A stretch of DNA of 64,000 bases from Gibbula magus. Taxonomy: Eukaryota; Mollusca; Gastropoda; Trochida; Trochidae. Each line of letters starts with the position of its first letter. The first letter of the stretch is position 1. Under the pieces are notes generated by a model. That model worked only from the letters and a program-made list of their open reading frames with translations, was not told where the DNA came from and did no database searches. A program made the position numbers and the translations under genes. Below are positions 48,174 to 58,090 of the stretch, piece by piece. The stretch spans positions 12,122,708 through 12,186,707 of the forward strand of contig OW388304.1 in the NCBI GenBank assembly GCA_936450465.1. Reading direction: 5' to 3'.

Positions 48174-49322
48174 AATTGACAATTTGGAATAGAATAGACT
48201 ACTCTAGGCAGAATTAAATGATTATGTGGGTTTAAACTTTAAAAGGATAAGGAATTAATTTCCACATAGCATACTTTGTCTCAAGTTTTGTCTTTGGTTA
48301 TAATAATCAAAACTAAGACAAATAAAAAGTTCATATTCTTGTTCACTGTTTTCTTGTAAATGTGTATTCAGATTCAAAGCTTCGCCAGTCGGACATTCAA
48401 AAGACAGGACAAGAGATTTTTGTTATAGTTTCGAATGTATGTAATCTATTACACTACAGCGGCCAATCACGTGACGGTCTTGATCACAAACATTCAATGC
48501 AACTAATAACATATCACGATACAATAGCAACTTCATAATACGTAATTTAAGACATTTTATATTGTCTTGAATCAGTTTGCAAAATCAATATTATTTGTAA
48601 ATCACGATTTATTAATCATTCGTAATGTAATGATCACGTGACAAATTGGACATTGGCTCGAGAGTAGCTTTTCTAAGAAAACCAAGTCACGTGACTCCTC
48701 CAGTAATAACACGACGTGATAAAATGAACACTGGTTCGAGGCTAGAAAATGTACGTGAAAACTTTCTGTTCATATTATTTCAAAGCTTGAACTACACTAA
48801 GTCATGATGATAACCTGTAACAGTGTTTCATCATTCAGGGAAGAAAGTCTTTATTAGTGTTCAGATAGAAATACAGCTGTTCTGTATCGCAACATTGTTG
48901 TCATGCCGGAGTGAGTTCAACTCTGCCAGGAGTGTGACATCTGATCTGACCATTATACTACAGCCTACTTTAATAAGGGTAAGTTGTTTATGCAGATAAT
49001 TAATCTACTCATTACCAACTTGCAAGATAAAATGACTCACGTCATCTTCAATTCGGATTAATTTCTTTGTTGACGTTATCAACGTGTTTTCACAAGTACT
49101 TATGACCGACACACAGACACAAGCGTGGCAATTTTGCCTTTATTCAATGCTCGTTATGTCTGTAAGTCGAAGTGCTGGTCTTTGTTTATTATTGGACAGC
49201 CAGGTATTGTCACTGATTTCGACACCATGGAGTGGTGCACCCAATATATATTCAGTGCACCCAAGATAATAATTCAGGGTGCACCAGGTGCATCCTACTT
49301 TAAAAAACGAAATCGACCCCTG
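48174..49322. other. Non-coding 3' part of the hAT element
   Basis: No coding signal. The last 100 bases hold GTGCACC-type subterminal repeats before the terminal inverted repeat. Confidence 0.6.
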
Positions 49323-49564
49323 CCATGACCATTATGAAAACTTTAATACCTGGCATTTCTTTGCCGGCTTGGGTAAGTAATCGTAATATTAAATGTCTAT
49401 AATAACGTTGTCTATTTTGATAACCCTTAGCATATTTTGGAAAGGATAACAAGATCAAACACTTAGTCTTTGAACTTTTCTCCTTGTATAATATCATAAT
49501 GGAAAGATGTCTACATATATCAGATTTGGATGGTACTGTAACGGAAGGCGGATAAGGACCAATT

Positions 49565-49996
49565 CAGTCTGATTAAAACAGAATGCAAAAAAATGCAAAA
49601 TAGTGAATCTACCGGGATACGAACTCATATCGTTCGGAGGTTTCCACGCCAAACCGGCTGGTAACAGCCCGTAGACTCGCGTGGTCTGACGCAATTCAGT
49701 AAACCCATCACAAGAGGTCCAACAAAAGTTTTCGGTGCGAGAAGCTAGGGGCAGATAACTCCAAACAGCTATCATTTTGTCTGTTCCGAATGCTTTCAAA
49801 ACCGTTTAAAAAATATGATGTGATTGGTAAGTTATTTGACTGGGCTTTGGCTGCGCTAAACTGGTTCGGAACACACGCCTATACGGGATGTTCTCAGACC
49901 TTGTGGCGAGGAATCTACAGAACCTGTTAGTATCCCGGTAGAAATATTATTTTGCAAATTGTATTCCTCGGAACAAGGTCGATTTTATTCAGACTG
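49565..49996. mobile_element. 432-bp MITE with long terminal inverted repeats
   Basis: Ends CAGTCTGATTAAAA (49,565-) and the reverse complement of TTTTATTCAGACTG (-49,996). Imperfect complementarity extends inward about 60 bases to TCTACCGGGATAC / TATCCCGGTAGA. The direct flanks AGGACCAATT (49,555-49,564) and AGGACCAGTT (49,997-50,006) differ at one base, which suggests a target duplication of 8-10 bp. The CAG start and flank length fit a hAT-derived MITE. The inner arm resembles a tRNA B box (GAGTTCGTATCC on the minus strand), probably by chance. Confidence 0.8.
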
Positions 49997-50352
49997 AGGA
50001 CCAGTTAAGGTTATGTAAATTTAGTAATGAATGCTGCCACCAGTCACAACTCATGTGACAAAAGTAAACAAGTGTTTGCCACTAACATGGCAATGTCCCC
50101 CGCCGTTAACATTGAGTTTAGTAAGAAACATCATTTGGTCAAGTGTCACAGTCACCTTGAAAATGCGTCATCCCCAAATGCAGGAATGCATCCAGGTTTC
50201 TTTACAAAAGTGGGCCAATTGGCCCACTGATTTTTAAAAGTGGGCCAATATGTATTTCAACATGGGCCAATGTATATAAAGCATAGACAACTAATAAAGA
50301 AGTGTATTAAAAATCATGTTTAACTAGAAATATGTGCATGTGATGCACTGTG

Positions 50353-51348
50353 ATGTCCCCCGCTCCAACTTTCAATCCAACCTAGTCATATTACCCTATT
50401 TTTCACTTATGCTAAGCATTAAGTTCAATACTGCATTAATAACGAGATATAAAAAAAATCAGAATAGCAAAAGTAGCAAAAGGCACCACTCTATCACTAG
50501 GTCTAAGCAAATACACAGTTTGGTGAAAAGATATTGAACGGTTTTGGAGATAGAGGCCGGAAAAGGTCCCTACCCCCAATATACACTAAGTTCAAATTGT
50601 TTCCATGGAAACCAGAAAAAAAGGAAAACAAATTCAGACTAACCAAAATAGCTAAAGGCACCACTCCACCACTAGGTGTAACCACATACCAAGTTTCGTA
50701 AAGAAATACTTGATACATTTTGAAATAGAGGCCGGAAAACATCCCTACCCCCAATATGCACTAAGATCAAATTGTTGCCATGGAAACCAGTACAAATAAA
50801 AAATTCAGAATAGCCAAAGTAAAAAAAGGCACCACTCTATCAATAGGTCTAAGCAAATACCAAGTTTGGTGAACAAAATTAATATTGAACGGTTTTGGAG
50901 ATAGAGGCCGGAAAAGGTCTCTACCCTCAATATGCACTAAGTTCAAATTGTTTCCATGGAAACCAGAAAAAAAAAATCAGAATAACCAAAATAGCAAAAG
51001 GCACCACTTCACCACTAGGTCTAACCACATACCAAGTTTCGTAAAGAAATACTAAATAGATTTTGAAATAGAGGCCGGAAAAGGTTCCTACCCTCAATAT
51101 GCACTAAGTTCAAATTCTTTCCATAGATACCAGAAAAAAAATCAAAAAATCAGAATAACCAAAATAGCAAAAGGCACCACTCCACCACTAGGTATAACTA
51201 CATACCAAGTTTCGTGAAAAAATATTGAACGGTTTTTGAGATATGGCCCGGAAAAGAAAGCATTTCGGAATAACGGAATGACGATATGACGGAATAACGG
51301 ACGGAGGCGTAAACATTATGTTTCCCGAAAAAAATTTCGGGGGACATA
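50353..51348. mobile_element. Pearl/HINE-like element with five 173-bp core repeats
   Basis: The 5' motif ATGTCCCCCG (50,353-50,362) recurs in the 3' hairpin (TTTCCCGAAA ... TTTCGGGGGACAT, 51,317-51,348). Core units start at AGGCACCAC near 50,481, 50,656, 50,826, 50,999 and 51,172, a period of 170-175 bases. Units 1 and 3 resemble each other (CTCTATCA) and units 2 and 4 resemble each other (CCACCACTAGG, AAATAGAGG), so there is a dimeric higher-order repeat. GGAATAACGG/ACGGACGG text precedes the hairpin. The layout matches bivalve pearl/HINE elements. Confidence 0.75.
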
Positions 51349-51396
51349 ATAACCATAGCATGATATATACTTACATAAGATGAAAGTGACTGAGGA

Positions 51397-53726
51397 TCAG
51401 CACTGGAATAGTCTCCTGTTCTGCTTTCCCTTCCAGCGGATGACAGCAGCTTCATAGTCAAATTGTCTTGCAGGGGGTCCTTCCAGGAATATCATCATGA
51501 GTCTGTTCAAAGTTGAGGCTTCCAGTCGATTTCTGTTATTTGTGTGGAGATTGTTTTGACATGAGAACCCCCTCTCACAGTCTGCTGTTTGCAAAGGAAT
51601 GGCGAGTGCAACCTTTGCAAGTTTTAACAAGTTTGGAAACATATCCTTAGAATGTAAGTGAAGAAGCTTCCAAAGTATTGGCAGACTGTCTCTTGGATAT
51701 TTCTGATCATAAATCAGTCTTTTACCCATTCTCCATTCATTCTCACACTCAAGTGTGTTGACAAGGGCAGAGAACTTGACCCCATGCTGGTTTTCCTTGA
51801 CTTCTCCATAGTGCTTTGTGAGTCTTTGAAGTTCATCTTTACCATAGGCTTCTCTCTCATCTTCAGACAAGAATGTCAATGTTTTGCATCCTAACACAGC
51901 AAATGAGCAGGCAATGTCAGTGGAAGAACTTGGGAAACATTTCTCAATGTTGTCTTTCAGCTTATCAATAAAATCTGATCTAATTTATTCAAATTCTTTC
52001 TTCACTGTCTTGACAGTATCTCCTCCTAGCCCTTGGCCTTGAAATGACATCTTCCCATCAACTATCTTCACTTTCTCTTCCTTCAGTTTTTGAAAGTAAG
52101 TTTTGCCATCTTTGGCCATTACGACTGCCTTAATTGCCCCATTAATTGCTGGACGCACACAAGCAATATCTAAATTCTGCTTTTGAAATATAATTTTCAG
52201 CTGGGTGACTGGTGGGATAACATCCATCAGCTTTTGAAGAGTGGAAACGAATGTGTAGTGCAACAGTTTTTCCAAAATGCATTTTTCTGTACTTATCTTT
52301 TGCTTGAAATATTGTACAAGAGGCAACCAAGAGTTGTAGACTGTGTGCAGGGCGTCATAAAAAGAAAACAATCGAACGTCATGAATTTCTTTCATTTTGA
52401 CCTCTGGACTGTCCAATATTTTTTTAATATTTGACAATTCCTGGCTTCTGTTTGAAGATTTGTGAAAGAAATAGGAAATATCTGTTAGAATTTAAAAAAA
52501 AAAGATTTAATGAATGACACAGACTCAGCAGATTGTGATGTACAAAGGTTCAGTTTGTGAGCAAAACAATGGATGTTTATACAGTATGGATTCTCATGTT
52601 TGAACTGAGTGGCAACCCCATTCCTTCTGCCTGTCATTACCGAGGCCCCATCACTTCCAAATCCGATAACATTTTTCACACAGAGACCCTTTGATTCAAC
52701 AAATGTCTTCAATTTGTTGAATATGACATCACTAGTTTTACTTACATCAGAGATGGCAACATTTCCTAAAAAGAAAGTTTTTTGCTCAAAATGTTCATCC
52801 ACTACTCTATACACAACTAGATTCTTTGTGACAGTGATGTCTGTGCTTTCATCTGTCAAAACAGCATAATGTTCACATTTCAAAATTTGGCTTACATCTT
52901 CAATCAGATCGTTCGAAGGGGTGTCTACTTCGGACTAACGTTCACGGGAGAGGTTTTTGTGGTCAAATTTCGAGTTTGGAGAGCTATACAATTTATCTTA
53001 GGGGTGACATATGTTGGAGATCAGTCGGGTTTTGCGGAGAAATGTATAATTGATAAGTACGTGCGTTCATTTGTGTATGTCACCAATTCTTAGCGTAACT
53101 TTTGACCTAATGTTGAATGGGCACTTAGATCGGCAACATGGCTGCCCATGCTCCTTTACTCTGTTATATAGGGGGTATGTTTTTTTAACCTACGTTTTAT
53201 CTACGTTGTAAGTACGATATCGAGTTCCTGTGTGTTTTACCCTCTTTCGCTAACCAATAATCTGACTTTATTGCTGAAATGATTGCTTCAGTTTTTTGTG
53301 TGAGTACATTTTTTGATGCAAACGAAATGTTTTTACCCAAAGCTTGATCACACAAGGCGTGTACATGACATGTACTTTCTTGGTGCCTTTCCATGGTTGA
53401 CGTACGATAATTTGTACATTCACTGCTTGTGAAAGTGTTTTTCTTTCCTGCCTTTTTACAGAACTCGCATGTCATAACTCCAGATTTATCATCGTATCGA
53501 AGCCACACGTAGTCTTTAAGCCACTTTTGCTGAAACACATGTCTACATTTTTTTGCGGGTACGTTTTTGGTCGAGTCGTTATTTGACTAACCCCATCAGT
53601 GACGGCAATCTCGACAACTTCAGTACCAGAAGCATTAGAAATATTTTCTGATTCGTTCATTCGTGTTTCACTGTCATCTGATTTAAAGAAATCCGTAATT
53701 CTTCTTTTCATTTTGAAAAAAATCAT
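51397..53726 (-). pseudogene. hAT-type transposase (ZNF862-like), multiply broken
   Basis: Minus-strand gene of the second hAT-like element, probably starting at 53,712 (MKRRITDFFKSDD) or 53,726. Defects in order: a frame change at a 7-base T run (53,548-53,554); the zinc finger follows (VMTCEFCKK ... STCHVHALCDQ). An unrelated stretch of about 290 bases (about 52,913-53,205), an insertion or intron, interrupts. Then come VLTDESTDIT, GFGSDGASVMTGRRNG and HCFAHKLNLC. A further frame change is at a 10-base A run (52,494-52,503), and an in-frame TAA at 51,985-51,987. The C-terminal dimerisation region has CERGFSCQNNLHT and LNRLMMIFLEG. The order of motifs matches the other hAT gene, but the sequences differ, so the two belong to separate families. 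Confidence 0.85.
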
Positions 53727-53741
53727 CTGCAGTACGAAAGA

Positions 53742-54261
53742 CTGTTACCGCCAAATTCGAAAGATAAAAAAATAGTTTAAACTCGTAATTACGACTTTAT
53801 GTCTCGTAATTACGAGTTTTAAGATATAAACCTCGTAATTACGAGATTAAAAAGTCGTAATTACGAGATTTAAACTCGTAATTACGAGATTTAAACTCGT
53901 AATTACGAGATTATAAAGTCGTAATTACGAGAAATAAACTGGTTCCAAATGCGAAAAAGAAAACAATATTTTAATCTCGTAATTACGAGTTTAAATCTCG
54001 TAATTACGAGTTTATTTCTCGTAAATACGACTTTATTATCTTGTAATTACGACTTTATATCTCGTAATTACGAGATTAAAACTCGTAAATAAGAGAAAGA
54101 TAGTCGAAAATACAAGATTAAAACTCGTAATTACGAGAAAGATAGTCGAAAATACGAGATTTAAACTCGTAATTACGAGATTAAAACTCGTAATTACGAG
54201 ACAGAAAGTCGTAATTACGCGTTTAAAATATTGTTTTATCTTTCGAATTTGGCGGTAACAG
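53742..54261. mobile_element. MITE made of CTCGTAATTACGAG palindromes
   Basis: Perfect 28-bp terminal inverted repeats at 53,742-53,769 and 54,234-54,261 (outer bases CTGTTACCGCC); weaker matching extends outward to CTGCAG on both sides (53,727 and 54,277). The interior holds about 15 copies of the core GTAATTAC, mostly within the 14-base palindrome CTCGTAATTACGAG, in both phases with short A/T spacers. Around 53,945-53,975 a degenerate copy of the terminal sequence recurs (CCAAATGCGAAAAAG, AACAATATTTTAA), so two elements or an internal duplication are joined. It lies immediately upstream of the hAT transposase start. Confidence 0.9.
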
Positions 54262-54277
54262 GATTTCGTATCTGCAG

Positions 54278-55076
54278 CTATCAGTCGACAACGTGCGTAC
54301 GAAACGTGCGGTGCTTTCAGAATGGTGTGTTTGTTCTAAGGTATGTTTTTGAAAACAAATAAATTTCATTAACAAATTTCAACTTTTTTAACGTACCATA
54401 TATATCAATTACTGAAGTCAAACAATTGATCGAAATATTTTGGTATCTGTCAAAAAAGTTGAGCTTGAGTTAATACTAATTGACAAAAGTTAAGAAGTTT
54501 ATGTTTCGTGAAACACTGCACACGAACGCAGCTTTCCAGGAAATTGAGGTCACGTGAAGTCTCTTGTGCATTCTAAGAAAGCAATCGGAAAACCATTTGG
54601 AACCCACCTCTGTGATTATCAATATCGACTCGCTAGACTACGGTTATCAAAACGAAATATTACTGTTTAATAACTTAGCATATAACAATCATTGACAGAG
54701 TTTCTGTGTACTAATATCTGGTGGATGTAAGTGATGATAAAGTTTATTCGTAAATATTTTATAAACTGTGACAGTGAGAGATCGGCCCCAGAAACTGACC
54801 AATCAGATCAGTCATTAATGAGCTGTCTTGGCAAATTGCTTCCGGGTATCTTCCTCGCTACTTTTGTGTAAATATTACTCGTTTTTAGCTTCAGAATTTA
54901 ATTGTTGAGTGGAAAGTTGTATATCATGTTTTAGTGGAAAATTATTTCGCAGAAGTTTCTCAAGTGCGCCAACTAAACTTTATTTGCGTGTAATTTGGCG
55001 TACATAATTTTCAATTTGCGGAAGTAAGTATAAAAGTGCGAGTATCCCGCAAACCCGCAGCCTGGATGCATACCTG
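54278..55076. other. 5' non-coding part of the second hAT-like element
   Basis: No coding signal. Subterminal repeats occur from about 54,960 to the terminus. Confidence 0.5.
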
Positions 55077-55082
55077 CCAATG

Positions 55083-55679
55083 TAGACTGACACCAACTTT
55101 GACAACTTTGGGTGCTTGGGTTCATGAGATATTTTCGTAAACAAGAAGAGTTGTCAAAGCATTGTGGTGACCTTGAAAATAAGGTAACACGTTCTTGTAA
55201 AGTTAATCTTGCCATTCGTCAAATGTTTTTTTTTAGTGGGTGTCTGACAAACAATTCGCATTTGTTTTGTACCGGTCGGGCATGGGTCTTGTTTGCTTTG
55301 CATGAAAAAGGCGAAAACCACAATTTAGGGAAATATGGGAAATTCATGTGTTTGATACCACAGTTCATTATGAAACAATCATTGTTGTGTTTGGGCGATG
55401 TGTTTTCATGTGGTTGGGTTTGAATCTGAGTAATTGGATCTATGTCTTGGAATGCCCTCTCACTCAACCTTACATTACTATATATAGAATCTGTCGGATC
55501 TGGAGTCAAAGGAATCGGAACTGCCGGAGTCGGAATTGCCGGAGTCTGGATTGCCGAAATATACCCAAGAAGGAAATGAACTCCGAAATTGTACTAATAA
55601 GTGAATTAACGAATATTACAATAATTTATTCCTATTATTACATATCCTAGCCCTATTCTAACAAATACATTAATTATCA
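55083..55679. other. Intergenic stretch, partly short tandem repeat
   Basis: Mostly featureless. At 55,497-55,556 a short repeat of GGAATCGGAACTGCC-like units with period about 15 leads towards the following LTR and may belong to it. Confidence 0.5.
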
Positions 55680-56468
55680 GAGGTGACGGAATTAGATCCG
55701 TTGGAATCACACAGAATCGTCACCAAATTTAGACAAGTAAAGTGCACTAAGAACGCTTATTGGAACCTACTTCTTGAGTCTGTACTTGAGCTGTGACTTG
55801 CATCTGTTACCTAATTCTGAGATACACTATTCCTAACAAGAAGTCTGGCAAATACAGCAGTGACGGAATCAGATCCGCCGGAATCGGATTCCCAGGATTC
55901 AGACAAGATTAAGTAATAAAATAATAACTTCAATAAAAACCCTACACTAATTAGAAAACAGACCTCTAAGCATGTATGTATCCAAAGTTATGAGGAATAA
56001 GATAATTAATCAGAAGTAAACAATGACGTGATCTAGGATCCCTACCTTACAATGTCTGTCCTTAAGCTCCCAAGTGAATGTGTGTCCTTGAGATTTTAGA
56101 ATTCCCGCTACGAGAACCCATGTGCGGCGCTATTTATAGTTTTACCGAGTCACGTGATACACAAACCTGACGTCATATACTTGACCCAAATTGGCGGAAC
56201 GCAAAAGTACGGCTGAAGAATAGAATAAGGAATTAACGTACATGATGGATTTACACTGTATTTGAGGTAGGGATACGACATAATTAGATGCATATTACTT
56301 TAGAAAAGCAAAATTTTACAAAAGCACTAACTGACATGTTACTTGGTCTTCGTTTTACAAGCTAAAGATAATTGTTAGCACTACTCCCCTATGACGGTCA
56401 AGGTTACATACGGCGAACCAGGAAGTAACAGTGATTCCAGAAATAAGGATCAACTGAATTCCGTTACA
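55680..56468 (-). repeat. LTR of the Gypsy relic
   Basis: The minus-strand start TGTAACGGAATTC lies directly after the purine tract GAGGAGGGGGATA (56,469-56,481), which fixes the boundary at 56,468. The other end is uncertain: GTGACGGAATTAGATCCG at 55,682 and GTGACGGAATCAGATCCG at 55,862 are repeated units about 180 bases apart, and a third lies at 57,560. Confidence 0.7.
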
Positions 56469-57031
56469 TATCCCCCTCCTCAGACCTTAACACTCCGGGT
56501 AAGGTACCTATAAGAACAGAGAAAAAAACCCGGAGAAAATCAGGTCATAGTTTTGTTGTTTATTTTTATCAAATATGGTAGAATCAAATATGGTAGGTCA
56601 CCTCCCTTCAAGAGCTGACCAACCGGCCCTGTCTGTCAAAATGCTTTATTTCGGTGATCGTCTTGATCTTTTCTTGGTAAGTCCCCTCAAACAGGCTTTT
56701 TCCCCGGTCCTTCCCTCTTAGTACCGTATATCTGGCCTCTTGGGGAGATGGAGCAGCTGCTTCCCTTGTCGGTGACATCCCGTAGTGGAAGAAGAGATGG
56801 ACCTGGGACTTGGTGGGATCTCTCCCGTCTCCAGCAAACTGGCTCCCTGGACTGCCTCCTCTAGTAATAGTTCCTCCTCTTCGTCCCAGTCACTCTCCTC
56901 GGCAGGTGGTTGGGGCTCGACGACAGCCAGCGGCTTCTCCTCAGATGGAGGTGGGAGGGAGGAGGAGAGGAAGCTCTTGAAGTTGACAGCTGTACTGGCT
57001 CTGGTACAATCATGGCAGGCAGCCCTGTACG

Positions 57032-57094
57032 GTGAACACGACGATGATTCTCCAGATCGGACCTGCGAGAGTATGCACGATCGCACTGCTCGCA
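57032..57094 (-). pseudogene. C2H2 zinc-finger remnant in the Gypsy relic
   Basis: One minus-strand frame reads CEQCDRAYSRRSDLENHRRV followed by H, a canonical C-x2-C-x12-H-x3-H finger. The frame has a TGA about six codons upstream of the first Cys and ends at a TAG about 55 codons downstream. It lies between the integrase end and the polypurine tract, so it would be a C-terminal addition to pol or a separate small ORF. The opposite-strand and shifted frames here are Ser/Glu-rich and are not genes. Confidence 0.55.
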
Positions 57095-57334
57095 ATTAAC
57101 CTGGCATTCATGTCATGTTGCTCTCTCCTGAGACGCTGTAAGTTGCTGTTTGACGAAAAAGTCATGTAGAATGCCTTCATCTAGTTTAGGACATAAAACA
57201 AAATAATTAATTATAAAATACTACCAAATTAATAAGCTTGAGGTCTGTTTCCTCTAAAGTTATTCTTGTATTTTCAGATGCCGGATCTTGCCAGACTATC
57301 AACCCTACTCTACTTGAATCTACTCTATTTGACT

Positions 57335-57561
57335 CTACTCTACTTTTGACTTGTACGGTTTCAGCAAGTCTAAATGGAGCACTTTCTTCTTTCCCGTCAG
57401 AGACGACTTGATCTCATAGACGACATTAGAGAACTTGTGGGTTACCGTGCAGGGGCCCGTCCATCTCAACTGTAACTTGGGAGACTTGCCCTTGTGTCTT
57501 CGCTGCTCGAGACACCACACCTGATCGTCATCTGAAAAGGAGTGTTCTTGCAAATATCTGT
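57335..57561 (-). pseudogene. Gypsy integrase C-terminal (GPY/F) fragment
   Basis: About 75 residues: DDDQVWCLEQRRHKG, SPKLQLRWTGPCTV, VVYEI, KKKVLHLDLLKPY. These correspond to the GPY/F module that ends Ty3/Gypsy integrases and helps target or stabilise integration. The frame enters directly from the LTR fragment at 57,557, so the catalytic core is gone. There is no true ATG at its start. Confidence 0.85.
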
Positions 57562-57699
57562 AGTGACAGAATCAGATCCGACGTAATCGGATTCCCAGGA
57601 TTCAGACAAGATTAAGTAATAAAATAATTCTTACTACAATAAAAACCCTACACTAATTAGAAAACAGACCTCTAAGCATGTATCAAAAGTTATGAGGAA

Positions 57700-57774
57700 T
57701 TAGAGCACAGTCAAATGCTTTCGTCCAATCATATGATTGTATTGTGGTCATGTGGAGTACATTTATATCCCGAT
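57700..57774. repeat. Left members of two interleaved inverted repeats
   Basis: 57,700-57,720 (core AGAGCACAGTCAAATGCTT) is the perfect reverse complement of 59,786-59,806. GTACATTTATATCCCGAT at 57,757-57,774 is the perfect reverse complement of 59,836-59,853. On both sides the 21-mer comes first, so the order is interleaved and not nested. Confidence 0.9.
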
Positions 57775-57982
57775 AGATGTACGGTTGTGTGGTTGCGTTC
57801 GGTTCATGCTCATAAAACTGGTTCACAGACTTCCATAAAAACAACAAACAATGTCAACTGATTGTTTTATTAAACACTTATTACATTGACAAATGATCTG
57901 CTGTGTTCCCTTTCTGAAAGGAAAAATTCGCTTCCGTCGATGGGGGTCTTCTATGTTAAGGAGCTTGATATTCCTAAGTAAT

Positions 57983-58088
57983 GGTTAGAACCTATGAAGA
58001 GAAATCTTCGTGATTAAGAAGGGGTGGAGCGAGCGTAGCGAGCGAGCGAGCCCCTTAATCACGAAGATTTCTCTTCATGGGTTCTAAC
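57983..58088. repeat. Foldback element with about 40-base arms and a GAGC loop
   Basis: Arms at 57,983-58,024 and 58,051-58,088 (AATCTTCGTGATTAAG in the left arm) are near-perfect reverse complements around a (GAGC/GAGCG)n loop. A CRE palindrome follows at 58,128-58,135. Confidence 0.92.
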
Positions 58089-58090
58089 GG

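Larger units (their letters stand above)
45256..49322 (+). mobile_element. hAT-superfamily DNA transposon, 4.07 kb, with 6-bp target duplication
   Basis: The left end CAGGGGTCGATTTC (45,256-45,269) is matched by its exact reverse complement at 49,309-49,322; CAGGG starts are typical of hAT termini. The hexamer CCATGA directly abuts both ends (45,250-45,255 and 49,323-49,328). Subterminal GTGCACC/GGTGCAC motifs repeat near both ends (45,282-45,350 and 49,234-49,292), as expected of transposase-binding sites. The element carries one broken transposase gene. A 6-bp duplication is unusual: classical hAT elements make 8 bp. Confidence 0.88.
50181..55076 (-). mobile_element. Second hAT-like transposon, 4.9 kb, with nested insertions
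   Basis: The left end CAGGAATGCATCCAGG (50,181-50,196) matches the reverse complement of 55,061-55,076 with one mismatch. The 6-base flanks are CAAATG and CCAATG (one difference). Subterminal motifs of the AAAAGTG-GG/CG-CCAA type repeat at both ends (50,204-50,270; 54,960-55,045). Inside lie a broken minus-strand transposase, a pearl/HINE-like element (50,353-51,348) and a TAATTA-array MITE (53,742-54,261). Confidence 0.7.
55680..57705 (-). mobile_element. Rearranged Gypsy-type LTR retrotransposon relic
   Basis: In minus-strand order: a piece of LTR (57,557-57,705), integrase C-terminus (57,335-57,561), a C2H2 finger region (57,032-57,094), a polypurine tract (56,469-56,482) and an LTR ending at 56,468. 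The LTR piece at 57,557 matches 55,857-56,020 closely. Gag, protease, RT and most of integrase are missing, so a large internal deletion or recombination joined the LTR to the end of pol. It is unrelated in sequence to the element at 1-8,234. Confidence 0.75.

Noticed and set aside
49600..49670. tRNA-like A/B box sequence (possible SINE head or tRNA gene)
   Set aside because: The stems do not pair as a tRNA, and the sequence is part of the inverted arms of the 432-bp MITE.
53780..54230. CRISPR-like array of regularly repeated palindromes
   Set aside because: Spacers are a few A/T bases, unit spacing is irregular, terminal inverted repeats mark a MITE, and the genome is eukaryotic.
56785..57099. 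104-residue plus-strand Ser-rich open frame
   Set aside because: It is opposite the zinc-finger/Gypsy relic on the minus strand and is low in complexity.
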